DNA of 64,000 nt from positions 1,396,501 to 1,460,500 of the forward strand of contig NZ_CP133605.1 in assembly GCF_031199965.1 (NCBI RefSeq), given 5' to 3'. Positions 30,806-38,983 of this stretch are shown here, piece by piece (positions within the stretch are counted from its first letter, which is position 1; every line of letters starts with the position of its first letter). This DNA comes from Paenibacillus sp. D2_2 (GTDB taxonomy: Bacteria; Bacillota; Bacilli; Paenibacillales; Paenibacillaceae). The notes beneath the pieces are model-generated. The model did no database searches and was not told the origin of the DNA. It worked only from the letters and a program-made list of their open reading frames with translations. Made by a program: the position numbers and the translations under genes.

Positions 30806-30819
30806 TGCACACGTTAACA
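30806..30819. promoter_or_regulatory. Candidate operator 1 of the uronate LacI regulator
   Basis: tgcacacgttaaca, about 30 bases before uxaB, matches TG(A/C)ACACGT(T/G)A(A/T)CA shared with the two sites at 30944 and 32212. Confidence 0.6.
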
Positions 30820-30943
30820 ATTGGTGTTGTAAAAAAAGAAATTAAGTATGGATCAGTACTTTAGACGAATTGAAATATATGAAACTCATTAACAAGAAAT
30901 TTAGAGAGAAGATTGTCACGGAAAAATCCCCCATATATTTGAT

Positions 30944-30957
30944 TGTTCACGTGTTCA
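30944..30957. promoter_or_regulatory. Candidate operator 2 of the uronate LacI regulator
   Basis: On the minus strand tgaacacgtgaaca, in the upstream region of uxaB, a match to the same 14-base motif. Confidence 0.6.
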
Positions 30958-31026
30958 TTTTATGTTTACTTCGTACTTAAGTCAATATTTATAAATTTAG
31001 ATAGAGCAAGCACCTTGCTTTGGAAA

Positions 31027-31068
31027 AAAGCCTGCGATGAACGGAGTTGGCTGTCATCTCAGGCTTTA
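31027..31068 (-). terminator. Terminator of the lacI-like regulator gene
   Basis: aaagcctg ... caggcttt with a gatga/tcatc inner pairing; the minus strand ends in ctttttt. It overlaps the stop codon. Confidence 0.7.
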
Positions 31069-32085
31069 CGAATACGATTTATTTTCACCTATGCTAGTGA
31101 CTGTATGACGGATGATCAATCGGGTCTTGACGAATAATTGTTCAATCGCCGTATTATCAGGATCATTCATCAGTTCGATCAATTTCAGTGTTCCCAGCCT
31201 GCTTATATCGGCGATAGGTCTATGAATGGTTGTAAGGGCGGGATTGGTGTATTGGGCAAAGACGATATCATCAAAACCAATTAATGATATTTGATCTGGA
31301 ATTGACACCCCTCTGGCATAGCAGGCATTCATTGCGCCGATTGCCATATTATCGTTGGAGCAGAGCACCATGGACGGCGGTTTAGGTAAAGATAACAGTA
31401 CGTTCATCGCACTGAATCCGCTCTCCACCGTATAGTCACCTGATGCGAAATATTCGGGTCTAACAGGAATTTGCTTTGCCAGCATGCTCTCGATAAAGCC
31501 TTGCTTACGCTCGGACGCTGATTTGAAATCAGGTCTACCCTCAATCATGGCCAGCCTGCGATGACCTTGGGAAATCGCATATTCGATCGCTTCCTTGACG
31601 CCTGTACGGTCACCCGCGATTACATTCATAATGCTTGTATCTTCCAGTTGGCGATTGAGCACGACTAGAGGGATATTGGCCTTTTTGACATGATAAATAA
31701 AGGCATTGTCTGCATCGCTCTGGCTGATGACGAGAATACCGTCGAAGCGCTGGCGGGAGATACTGTCAAGGTGCTGGATGCTGTCAATGCCACTAACCGT
31801 CAGGTTATAGTTCTCATCAAGCACATGTTTGATGCCCTTGATCACGTCAACGAGGAAGCTCTCCGATGTACCTTGATCGATCGAGGAGAAGAACAGGCCG
31901 ATGGTATAGGATTTTCTCGTAACCAGGCTCTTGGCGCTGAAGTTCGGTACATAGTTTAGTTCCGCAGCGATTTTTTCAATTTTGTCCCGAGTTTCCTTCT
32001 TAATCAGCGGATTACCGTTGAGAGCCCTAGATACGGTCGTATGGGAGACGCCGGCGACTCTAGCAATATCTTTAATCGTGATCAT
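31066..32085 (-). CDS. LacI-family regulator of uronate genes
   Basis: A 339-residue repressor. The helix-turn-helix TIKDIARVAGVSHTTVSRALNG and hinge helix (NFSAKSLVTRKSYTIGL) are intact, followed by the periplasmic-binding-like effector domain (FDGILVISQSD, VLNRQLED, CSNDNMAIGAMNACYARGV, LIGFDDIVFAQYTNPALTT). It stands between the uxa operon and its own promoter, which carries one copy of the same operator motif, so it probably represses itself and uxaBAC and releases on a uronate-pathway intermediate. This fits the ExuR/KdgR group, but the effector is inferred. Confidence 0.88.
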   Translation of the reverse strand: MITIKDIARVAGVSHTTVSRALNGNPLIKKETRDKIEKIAAELNYVPNFSAKSLVTRKSYTIGLFFSSIDQGTSESFLVDVIKGIKHVLDENYNLTVSGIDSIQHLDSISRQRFDGILVISQSDADNAFIYHVKKANIPLVVLNRQLEDTSIMNVIAGDRTGVKEAIEYAISQGHRRLAMIEGRPDFKSASERKQGFIESMLAKQIPVRPEYFASGDYTVESGFSAMNVLLSLPKPPSMVLCSNDNMAIGAMNACYARGVSIPDQISLIGFDDIVFAQYTNPALTTIHRPIADISRLGTLKLIELMNDPDNTAIEQLFVKTRLIIRHTVTSIGENKSYS

Positions 32086-32107
32086 GTATACCTCTTAATT
32101 TTTATTA

Positions 32108-32199
32108 ATGTGTGTTCAAAAAGTACGGTTTTCAGCATCGAAGCGTATTCTTCCGATGTGCGTTTTATCAAAACGCCTCAGTTGGATGAAGCTAGGGTT
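32108..32199 (-). repeat. Diverged, inverted fragment of the MITE-like repeat
   Basis: gtgttcaaaaagtacggttt and ttggatgaagctaggg match, in the opposite orientation, the right end and interior of the copies at 34537 and 58228; the middle is unlike them. Confidence 0.5.
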
Positions 32200-32211
32200 A
32201 CCTTTAATAGA

Positions 32212-32225
32212 TGATAACGTGTTCA
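32212..32225. promoter_or_regulatory. Candidate operator 3, upstream of the lacI-like gene
   Basis: On the minus strand tgaacacgttatca; it also shares the run acgtgttcattttatgt with the site at 30944, showing recent common descent of the two promoter regions. Confidence 0.6.
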
Positions 32226-32250
32226 TTTTATGTCTAAGAGGGAGTGCAAG

Positions 32251-32595
32251 TCAATTAGATAAATTGACTTGCTCCCAGCGGTATCCTAGCACTTCTTCAA
32301 CATCGGCAATCTGCAAGATGAAGAGAGCGATGTCAGCTTCGGGATGGCGTGCGGATATCTGGGAAAGTCGTATGCCGATTTTCTCCGGGTCTTTACGATT
32401 GACAATAAGATCTTCAAGCAGGACGGAGACTCCGGTTAGGTCACCGAACTGCTCAGCCTCGAATGGTTCAAATGGGCCGGATAAGGGCAAGTAGAGCACC
32501 TCACTCCAATCCAATTCGCCCGACTCGGGCTGAACAATGAGCTGAAGCGGGTGTATTCCTTCCGATATGAAGTCACAATATACAGCTAACCTCAT
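32251..32595 (-). CDS. Small protein of unknown function beside the ImmA-like gene
   Basis: 114 residues, acidic, beginning MRLAVYCDFISEG. No known domain is recognised. Its start overlaps the last bases of the metallopeptidase gene, so the two are translated from one leftward transcript; partners of ImmA-like proteins in phage islands are often small and poorly conserved. No signal peptide or membrane segment is seen. Confidence 0.55.
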   Translation of the reverse strand: MRLAVYCDFISEGIHPLQLIVQPESGELDWSEVLYLPLSGPFEPFEAEQFGDLTGVSVLLEDLIVNRKDPEKIGIRLSQISARHPEADIALFILQIADVEEVLGYRWEQVNLSN

Positions 32596-33197
32596 AGCTC
32601 GGCTCCTCCTTTGCCTTCAGTCATCTGTCGCTCCAATTGGTTCAGAATTCGCATCGTCTCGGGAGACCAAGAATCGGCTAGCTGCTGCTTCCGGTCCGCT
32701 TCGCGGGCCGCGGCGATCAATGTTCCCTGGAGTACTCTGCGCTGGACTTGATCGAGTCTTCGTTCCGCCAATTCCAAAGTGACGTGGAAATGCTCCGCGA
32801 TGAACGGAATCGCATCGTAATGTTGGTCGGGATATTTAATCTGTCCAGCATGTAGAACGGCATCGCAGCATAAAGGACGAACTGTTCGGCTTCTGTCTCC
32901 TGTGCATTCTTGAAGAGCAGTGGCATTCGACGCTGATCACCTGGCATGTCGCAGCACATGGCAAAGCTCATGGAAGAAGACCAACCTAGCGCTCAGTTCC
33001 TGCGTCTGTTTATTAATAAAAATAACTTTATCCTCATTATCAGAGAAGGATGGGCAAGCCTCATAGATCAGCTCAACGCCGAAGGCTTCAGCAATATGAT
33101 CGATGTCGAGCTGGTCAGGAAGCATAATTCCGTGACTCATATATTCTGTACTGATCCATTGCTCCAAAGGAGTTTCCTGGTAATAGGAGAATAACAT
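32592..33197 (-). CDS. ImmA/IrrE-family metallopeptidase (two frameshifts)
   Basis: About 201 residues after repair. The zinc motif is H-E-L-C-H in FFHELCHVLRHA, preceded by KVIFINKQTQEL. The frame breaks near 32943 (an extra base, unlike the other breaks in this window) and near 32828 (a missing one); repair gives HAGDQRRMP, then ETEAEQFVLYAAMPFYM and LELAERRLDQVQRRVL. In ICEBs1 and phages such proteases cleave the resident XRE repressor to start excision or lysis. An XRE repressor lies next upstream and is the likely substrate. Confidence 0.85.
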
Positions 33198-33323
33198 AAA
33201 TCCACCTCAAATAAGAATGTATGTTCGCTATGTGTTGGAAAATAATGGCCCTTTGGTAAGGGCCCGTTTAAAATCAACTTGATATTAAATAGATTCGTCG
33301 TCATAGATGCTGAATCCTCTATT

Positions 33324-33695
33324 TTATGGATTGTTTTTATCTGTTTTTTCGCTGTCCTTATGAAGCAATTTCTTCTTCTGCTCACGATAGGCCTTTAGCG
33401 CGGCCTCCATCATGGCAATTTCGTCAGCGGTATAGGCTTCAGGCCCACCGTAAAAAGACAAGTTCGTCACCGCTTCCTTCATAGGAGACGGGTCCTGGGT
33501 TCTTCCTAGCAAATAATCCCCACTTGTGTCGAGCGCATCGACGATTCGACGCAGCGATTCTGGATCGGGCTTGCGATCATTCGTCTCATAACGCGACAAT
33601 TGGACGATCGTGAGCTCCGCTTTGGTGGCTAAATCTTTCTGCGTAAATTGCTTCAATTCTCTAAGGTACTTGATACGATCACCAAGGGTTTGCAT
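33324..33695 (-). CDS. XRE-family phage-type repressor
   Basis: A 123-residue regulator with the helix-turn-helix FTQKDLATKAELTIVQLSRYET at the N-terminus and a charged helical C-terminal half. It is divergent from the ArpU-like gene across a region with three perfect palindromes TTACC-N5-GGTAA and one degenerate copy (33737-33934), the expected layout of an immunity repressor and its operators. With the ImmA-like protease it forms a repressor/anti-repressor pair. A small leftward operon XRE-immA-like-114-residue protein is probable. Confidence 0.88.
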   Translation of the reverse strand: MQTLGDRIKYLRELKQFTQKDLATKAELTIVQLSRYETNDRKPDPESLRRIVDALDTSGDYLLGRTQDPSPMKEAVTNLSFYGGPEAYTADEIAMMEAALKAYREQKKKLLHKDSEKTDKNNP

Positions 33696-33736
33696 AATAA
33701 TTCCTCTTTCATCGTTTGGATTATTATATCATATAG

Positions 33737-33751
33737 TTACCATATTGGTAA
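33737..33751. promoter_or_regulatory. XRE operator site 1
   Basis: ttaccatattggtaa, a palindrome TTACC-N5-GGTAA next to the repressor start. Confidence 0.7.
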
Positions 33752-33791
33752 GATGATTTATATATTTATTTATGAATTACATAGATTGACA

Positions 33792-33806
33792 TTACCGTAA
33801 CGGTAA
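33792..33806. promoter_or_regulatory. XRE operator site 2
   Basis: ttaccgtaacggtaa, second palindrome of the array. Confidence 0.7.
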
Positions 33807-33824
33807 CATATAATGCAATTAAGG

Positions 33825-33839
33825 TTACCGAATTGGTAA
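33825..33839. promoter_or_regulatory. XRE operator site 3
   Basis: ttaccgaattggtaa; a degenerate fourth copy, ttaccaaaatggca, lies at 33920-33933. Confidence 0.7.
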
Positions 33840-33993
33840 GAAACTCGGTGAAAAGGAGGGGAAACGACAAAAACGGATCGTATAATCCAGAAGAATTGTA
33901 AGGTTCATATACTTATAAGTTACCAAAATGGCATTAATAATTCAATTATCTTATGATCATATATTTTATTGGTGAATTTGGGGAGGGATTGTT

Positions 33994-34497
33994 ATGGCAA
34001 GACGCAACACTAACATTTATTTGACCGTATTTGAGAATCTGCCGATCAATCAGACTGCAACAAGAGTGGCTGTGGAACAGCGCCTTGAAGAGATCCGTCA
34101 TTACCGGAAAATTGGTTTTATCCGTCGCGAGGCTGGAATTACGGCCAGTTATCAGCCAAGATATCACGGTAATACGAATCTTGTCAGCAAACCGTCCGAA
34201 CATCTGGCTATATCGAATGTGGATCGCGAGGCGGAATTAATCCGCAAATCAGAATTGTTGGACAAGGCGATGTGCTGTCTATCTGCGGTACAGCGCGAGG
34301 TTATTGAACGAAGCTATCTAAGCAGGGAGGAAGAGTACGATTTTATCAGCTGCGGTGAGATGGGCATCAGTGATAGAACCTATCGGCGAATCAAGGCTAG
34401 TGCGCTTCGCATCCTAGCGGTCGCTATGAAGTTGGAAGTATTTGAGGATGAGGAGCCTGGGAGAGTAAGGGAATATGCGAAATGCAGTAATACTTAG
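33994..34497 (+). CDS. ArpU-family phage transcriptional regulator
   Basis: A 167-residue protein of the ArpU family, regulators of late phage functions such as autolysin export in Enterococcus and related prophages. The C-terminal sigma-factor-like helix-turn-helix is visible: LSAVQREVIERSYL ... GEMGISDRTYRRIKASALRILA. It is divergent from the XRE gene and has a gggagggattgtt ribosome site. Two copies of a conserved leader with a LexA-like box follow at 34726 and 38472 and are candidate targets, though binding by ArpU is not shown. Confidence 0.85.
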   Translation: MARRNTNIYLTVFENLPINQTATRVAVEQRLEEIRHYRKIGFIRREAGITASYQPRYHGNTNLVSKPSEHLAISNVDREAELIRKSELLDKAMCCLSAVQREVIERSYLSREEEYDFISCGEMGISDRTYRRIKASALRILAVAMKLEVFEDEEPGRVREYAKCSNT

Positions 34498-34511
34498 TAT
34501 TTGGTATCAGT

Positions 34512-34535
34512 CGGCAGATTGCCGCTTTTCTTTTT
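34512..34535 (+). terminator. Terminator after the ArpU-like gene
   Basis: cggca / tgccg stem with an intervening loop, then cttttcttttt. Confidence 0.7.
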
Positions 34536-34536
34536 A

Positions 34537-34719
34537 GAGGTAGTTCAAAAAGTTCGATTTTGATCACGAAGTAACACAGAGAGCTTATTCGACATCAAAT
34601 CTTGAATTCAGCCGGGCCTTCCGGTGTTCACGTACCAACTACGTACGCTCCGCTCCTCAGGCCCTAGCTTTATCCAACCTTCTCGGTGCTGAAAATCGAC
34701 CTTTTTGAACTCGCACTTA
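34537..34719 (+). repeat. MITE-like dispersed repeat, copy 1
   Basis: About 183 bases with inverted ends (agttcaaaaagttcgatttt / aaaatcgacctttttgaact) and no coding capacity. Nearly identical to the copy at 58228-58410. Confidence 0.75.
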
Positions 34720-34725
34720 AATAAC

Positions 34726-34739
34726 CGAACATATGTCCG
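34726..34739. promoter_or_regulatory. LexA-box-like site in leader 1
   Basis: cgaacatatgtccg matches the Bacillus SOS box CGAACRNRYGTTYG/C except for c in place of t. The same deviation occurs in leader 2. Confidence 0.45.
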
Positions 34740-34880
34740 TATTGTGTCCTGTGGATGTCCCACTACTTTCTTTTTGCCGTGTTAAATTTGTATTGTGGCA
34801 ATGAGGCGAGAAGGACAAGAAGCCTTGTATCGTCGAAGAAACCGGAAAAGTCGCTGAACTTAATTTCAGCGGCTTTTCTT
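34726..34880 (+). ncRNA. Structured leader RNA candidate, copy 1
   Basis: A ~155-base segment that is collinear with 38472-38626. Shared parts: LexA-like box, a 19-base identical run (gtgttaaatttgtattgtg at 34779), a two-part hairpin (ggcga/tcgtc enclosing acaag/cttgt) and a terminal hairpin aaaagtcgctgaa / ttcagcggctttt plus ctt. The hairpin bases differ between copies while pairing is kept. It lies 36 bases before the DUF4127 gene. Confidence 0.55.
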
Positions 34881-34916
34881 ATTTATGCCACAAAAATTTA
34901 TTAGAGGTGATTATTT

Positions 34917-36624
34917 ATGAAAAAAGTATTGTACGTACCGCTCGATGATCGTCCCGTAAACCTGGATGATGTGATTACGTTAGGACGCTCCGCCGGATTG
35001 CAGCTGATTACGCCTGACCCTATGGACATTCGGAACCGTATCGATGCTGAGGCAGAAGCTTTGGGAGATCAGTTGATACGAACCTGCTCGCCAACGTTTG
35101 GCAATACAGCGAACATTCGTCAATTCATTATTGACCATGCGGCTAAAGTTGATGGCTTCATTATTTCGATTGATATGCTCGCTTACGGCGGGCTGATCGG
35201 CGCCAGACGACTCCGGGAGAACGGGGCGGAGTTTATCCGAACTATGATTCCGCCACAGCCCATTTGCTCGATGTTATCTGTCAGATTAAAAAGCGTTATC
35301 CCCATAAACCGGTCTATGTGCTGGATACGATTATGCGGCTAGCGACAACGTCCTTTACAGAAGGGCTTACCTACGATGCCTACGTAGAATCTCGTAATTT
35401 CATGGGCCAGCCTCGCCAAGCCTATACGGCTTTCAGCGATATTCTGAACGGATACAACACTTCTGATACGGATACTCAATACGGCGACACCACGGAGTTT
35501 AATAAAGAGCAGTATTATAACGCCCGTCAGCATAAGTTCAAGACGAACTATTATGTGCTGGACCAATTGGCTCGCCGTGGTTATATCGATTTTCTAGCGG
35601 TTGGAGTTGATGATGCGAAGACGGAAGGTGTGCAGATCAACGAGATCCGCTTTGTGGAGAACTTTATTAACCGTTCGCTTGGAGGTCGTGGTGGACAAAA
35701 TCCGAACCTGGCGATTATTTTACCCGATGCCGACGGTCTTGGACACTCTTTAGTAGCACGTATGGCTAATCATTTAAATAGAGGGAAAAAAGGTAGAACA
35801 AAATTTGCGCTTCAATATTATGGGCCGCACGGTTCCACGATTATTAACCCGTATGAATATATGAGCGTACATGATAATATTCTTCGTCATATCGATATTG
35901 TCGGAGGGCAATTTGTCACCAACTCGCCGGATATCGAGATTATCGCCATTACGGACGTCACCCAGGTATCTAGTGCTATGGCGGGGATTGAGGCTAATGG
36001 TGCGGGTAACCGGGCAACCGTAGTAATTGATTTTGTCGCTCAGGGGCAGCCAATGCCGCAGTAACAGATGCATTATTGGGAAGCCAATATACCGGACGGC
36101 TGCTTGGCTACAGCGCATGGAATACAGCCGGTAATAAAATCGGACTCTCCTTAGGGATGAGTCAGGCTCGCTACAGCTTCCTGGTCTCGGAGAAGAAGGG
36201 GCCAGTGCTCGAAGCAGCTGTCAATGCGCACGGATCTTTGCTGTTCAAACGCTTCCTGAAGGACTACTACTACAAAGCAGTGGCCATTGGTGAAATCCGG
36301 ACCTACTCAAGAAGCCATGGTAAGTATAGCAATTTTCCGCAAACGATGGCGGATCAGAATATGCTTGTCTTCAACCCGCCGGAAGATTATGAATATATGC
36401 TTACTTTGCTGCGGGATCGAATGCAAACTCTAGTAACGACCTTGGGAGATAAGCCGGCCTTCCTGATCGGCAACTCCGATAGTGCGCGTAATGTGAAACA
36501 AATCTGCGGATCTTCCTGGAGGCTTACAGGTTACAGTAGTGTTATTTTACCTTATGAAAATCCTGATTTCCTATGGGGCCGTGCCTTTGAGATTACGCTG
36601 GCTCCTGAAGTCAAGTTGAAGTAA
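34917..36624 (+). CDS. DUF4127-family protein (two frameshifts)
   Basis: About 569 residues after adding one G at 35223-35226 and one at 36043-36046. The start VLYVPLDDRPVNLDDV is diagnostic of the DUF4127 family; DMLAYGGLIGARR, LAVGVDDAKTEGVQINE and LPDADGLGHSLVARM follow, and the D-R/D-D and D-D-x-x-x-E sets suggest a metal- or ligand-binding alpha/beta fold. The family's function is not established, though it often stands near carbohydrate genes. Here it is alone behind leader copy 1, which belongs to a phage-like regulatory region. No signal peptide. Confidence 0.85.
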
Positions 36625-36682
36625 CCCGCCTTATTCCCTACTCTTTCTTTAGTTAGACAAGGTAATAGAAGACTTCAAGCAA

Positions 36683-36724
36683 AAGGACCTCATCAACCGC
36701 GATATGCGGAGGTGAGGTCCTTAT
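36683..36724. terminator. Terminator between DUF4127 and the convergent stalk-domain gene
   Basis: aaggacctca / tgaggtcctt stem with inner ccgc/gcgg pairing, then tta. Confidence 0.8.
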
Positions 36725-36740
36725 TTAAATTAGGTGGTCA

Positions 36741-37553
36741 CTATGCCCCTGTAATAGGAATTTCGTTCTTCTTGAAACTGATACTATCCACTTTCCAGAT
36801 CCCTTCGCTATAGACGAATTGAGCTTGCCTGGTCATCGTAACCAAATTCCCAGATTCATTCTGTCCAAGATCAATAGACTGTGAGAACCTCCCCGTCGTA
36901 GCGCTTGTATAATAAGCCGGGGATGTAAGATCTTTAAATACGTATTTACTGTTAAGCCCCTTGTCCTGAATAATCGAATTAATGAACCGATCCGTGAAGT
37001 ACGGTGCGAAGTAAGAACGAACCTGTTCGATAGCAGATATATCGTTCGCTTTGTTTAACATGTCGGATAATTGACGTAAACGATCCATGGTAACTTTCTG
37101 TCCGGCAGAGGGTTGTCCGGGATTCATATTCACTACGATTTGCAGATCATTCAATGTAATTGTAGCTTGTCTGACTCTTTGATCCCACGTCACGTCCGCA
37201 CCTAATGTCTGACTTACAAAACGGAGGGGAACATAGGTAGTTCCTCCATTTATGATCTGTGCAGGAACGTCTAAAGTAACCTCGGATTGATTGACTTGAA
37301 CCTTCTTCGAGCCCAGAACTAGCTGTATGGTATTGTCGTCTTTGACAATAGTAATAAGCTGACTACGCTTATCCCATTCAACTTGAGCACCTAAATGCTG
37401 AGATACATCCCGAAGAGGAATAAGTACACGATTGTTCTGCAGTTTCCCATTATCCAGTTCCACAGCGGCAGGACTCGCAAAGCTGGAGGTGGATAATATA
37501 GGAATAGCCAGCATGGCAGAGGCCAGTAAGGATAACGTCAATTTTTTAAACAT
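36741..37553 (-). CDS. Secreted protein with copper-amine-oxidase-N-like (stalk) domains
   Basis: 270 residues: a signal peptide (KKLTLSLLASAMLAIPILSTSSFAS, cleavage after A-S-A-type end), then two stalk-domain repeats of ~60 residues (VLIPLRDVSQHLGAQVEWDKRSQLITIV and YVPLRFVSQTLGADVTWDQRVRQATITL), then a ~120-residue domain of the SnoaL-like/NTF2 look (YFAPYFTDRFINSIIQD ... GIWKVDSISFKKNE). Stalk domains are very common in Paenibacillus exported proteins and hold other domains away from the cell wall. Function unknown. Similar in plan to the next gene. Confidence 0.85.
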   Translation of the reverse strand: MFKKLTLSLLASAMLAIPILSTSSFASPAAVELDNGKLQNNRVLIPLRDVSQHLGAQVEWDKRSQLITIVKDDNTIQLVLGSKKVQVNQSEVTLDVPAQIINGGTTYVPLRFVSQTLGADVTWDQRVRQATITLNDLQIVVNMNPGQPSAGQKVTMDRLRQLSDMLNKANDISAIEQVRSYFAPYFTDRFINSIIQDKGLNSKYVFKDLTSPAYYTSATTGRFSQSIDLGQNESGNLVTMTRQAQFVYSEGIWKVDSISFKKNEIPITGA

Positions 37554-37670
37554 GCGAACCTCCGTATCTCTAATAATGATATAAGCGTTAATATATTAAA
37601 CGTAAAATAGATAGAAATAGTTGCAAAAAATTTGGGTTTAACAGGAAAATAGGGTGTTGGTCCTAGGACT

Positions 37671-37699
37671 AAAAAACGTGATCTCAAAGAGACCACGTA
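37671..37699 (-). terminator. Terminator of the second stalk-domain gene
   Basis: On the minus strand cgtggtctc / gagatcacg followed by ttttttag; it includes the stop codon. Confidence 0.7.
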
Positions 37700-38383
37700 G
37701 CGTAACCAAGGACATCCATATTTTTTGTGTAAGAAAGCAGCTTGATTTTTATTTTAACGGGTAAATCTTCTTGAGGAAATGACATTCCCTCATAATATTC
37801 GTTAGTGTTTCTTATTGGAGAGTTTTGATAAATTTTATCCGGGTTTACAAAGTCTAGATAGTATATTCTTCCGCTCTGAAATTCAATTTGCGATTCTATA
37901 TAAATGCCATCAGTGCTATTAGCTAATGATTCAACTTGATAGTCTATTCCATAATATACATAATTCTTAAAATCGGGTTTACTAAACAGCCCATTCACAG
38001 TCAGCTTAATATTACCAAATTCAACAGGATCACCTAATTTCAATTCTTCCTTATACACAATTGGTTCTGGGGATTTTGAGGGCTGTTCTGGAGGAGGGGG
38101 GACCTGTGTATTAGGATTAGTGATCAGTATCTCATCCTTTTTCTTATCATAACTAACGTCCAACCCTAACACTCTTCCAATCTCCCCAACCTGGCAGATA
38201 GTTTAGATTATTGTAATTAATCGGTTGAGCATTAAGATTAACTTTTTCACCATTGACGAGTACGCTAACCGTGGTATTAAGCTTGGCTGTTATGGATTTT
38301 ACGGTTTGGGCAAGGGCAGGACTTGCAACGGAAATGGTTAATCCTAGAGCGAGGCCTGTAATTAAGCACCCTATTTTTTTCAA
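37684..38383 (-). CDS. Secreted stalk-domain protein, shorter paralogue (frameshifted)
   Basis: About 233 residues after repair. A signal peptide (KKIGCLITGLALGLTISVASPALAQ) is followed by one stalk domain (VSVLVNGEKVNLNAQPINYNNLNYLP), a break at about 38189-38192, then VLGLDVSYDKKKDEILIT, a Pro-rich linker (PPPPEQPSKSPEP) and a ~100-residue beta-rich domain (KLTVNGLFSKPDF). Two missing bases or one extra base would both restore the frame, so the exact repair is open. Convergent orientation with the DUF4127 gene; lower G+C than its neighbours. Confidence 0.75.
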
Positions 38384-38471
38384 TACATCCCCTTCTTTCT
38401 TTAGAGAGTGTCTATTTATATTACTATCAATTATAAGGATAGATTGAAATATTTACCATGCAATAAAAATA

Positions 38472-38485
38472 CGAACATACGTCCG
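38472..38485. promoter_or_regulatory. LexA-box-like site in leader 2
   Basis: cgaacatacgtccg, the same SOS-box-like sequence as in leader 1 with t changed to c at one position. Confidence 0.45.
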
Positions 38486-38626
38486 CTCATTGTCCTCCGG
38501 ATGTCCGTCCATTTCCCTTTAGGCGTGTTAAATTTGTATTGTGAGAATCAGGCGAACGGGCCAGTGAGGCCCTCCATCGCCGGATAGAACAGGAAAGTCG
38601 CTGAAATTGATTCAGCGGCTTTTCTT
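38472..38626 (+). ncRNA. Structured leader RNA candidate, copy 2
   Basis: Collinear with 34726-34880. The inner hairpin is gggcc-agtga-ggccc within ggcga/tcgcc, so both stems differ from copy 1 but remain paired; the closing hairpin aaagtcgctgaa / ttcagcggctttt is kept and followed by cttttg. It precedes the XhlA-endolysin-holin genes. Confidence 0.6.
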
Positions 38627-38766
38627 TTGGGAGGGTAGCCAATGCCAACGTGCAACAACAACAAGAATCCGCCTGCAGCGCCAGTTACTGAAATCGAGTG
38701 GAAGCAGCCCGAGCTGTGTATCAGCTGTATATGGGGGCGGCTCGAAGGTACGAAACAATTTTGTAG

Positions 38767-38949
38767 CCTGCCACGGTGTGTGGTGGAGGCTCGGCGCGGT
38801 CGGCTCACCATCGGTTGGACAAGATTGAAGATGCTCAGAAGTGGCTCTGGCGCACCATTGCGGCGTCGATCATTACGATTGTCGTCGGGGCTATTTTAAC
38901 GGTAATTAAATTACAAGGTGGGGCGTGCGTACAAGCCGACTGTCTGTAA
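38767..38949 (+). pseudogene. XhlA-type holin, C-terminal part readable, N-terminal frame lost
   Basis: In one frame the sequence reads AHHRLDKIEDAQKWLWRTI followed by the single membrane span ASIITIVVGAILTVI and a short tail KLQGG. This is the pattern of the XhlA family (membrane-associated hemolysin/holin partner of PBSX-type prophages). The expected coiled-coil N-terminus should lie in 38641-38790, but all three frames there are interrupted; pieces such as AARAVYQLYMGAARRYETIL appear in the same frame as the C-terminus. More than one base error, or real decay, is present. It sits between leader 2 and the endolysin. Confidence 0.6.
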
Positions 38950-38983
38950 TCTAGCATATTTTACAGTAAAGGAAGTGATGGTT

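Noticed and set aside
33840..33960. A strong ribosome-site-like sequence (aaaaggagggg) at 33852
   Set aside because: No ATG, GTG or TTG follows at usable spacing; the frame after it (from acg) is short and unlike any protein, so no gene is called.
34537..34719. Palindrome-rich stretch as a possible structural RNA gene
   Set aside because: It has a near-identical copy at 58228 and terminal inverted repeats, so a mobile MITE-like repeat explains it better.
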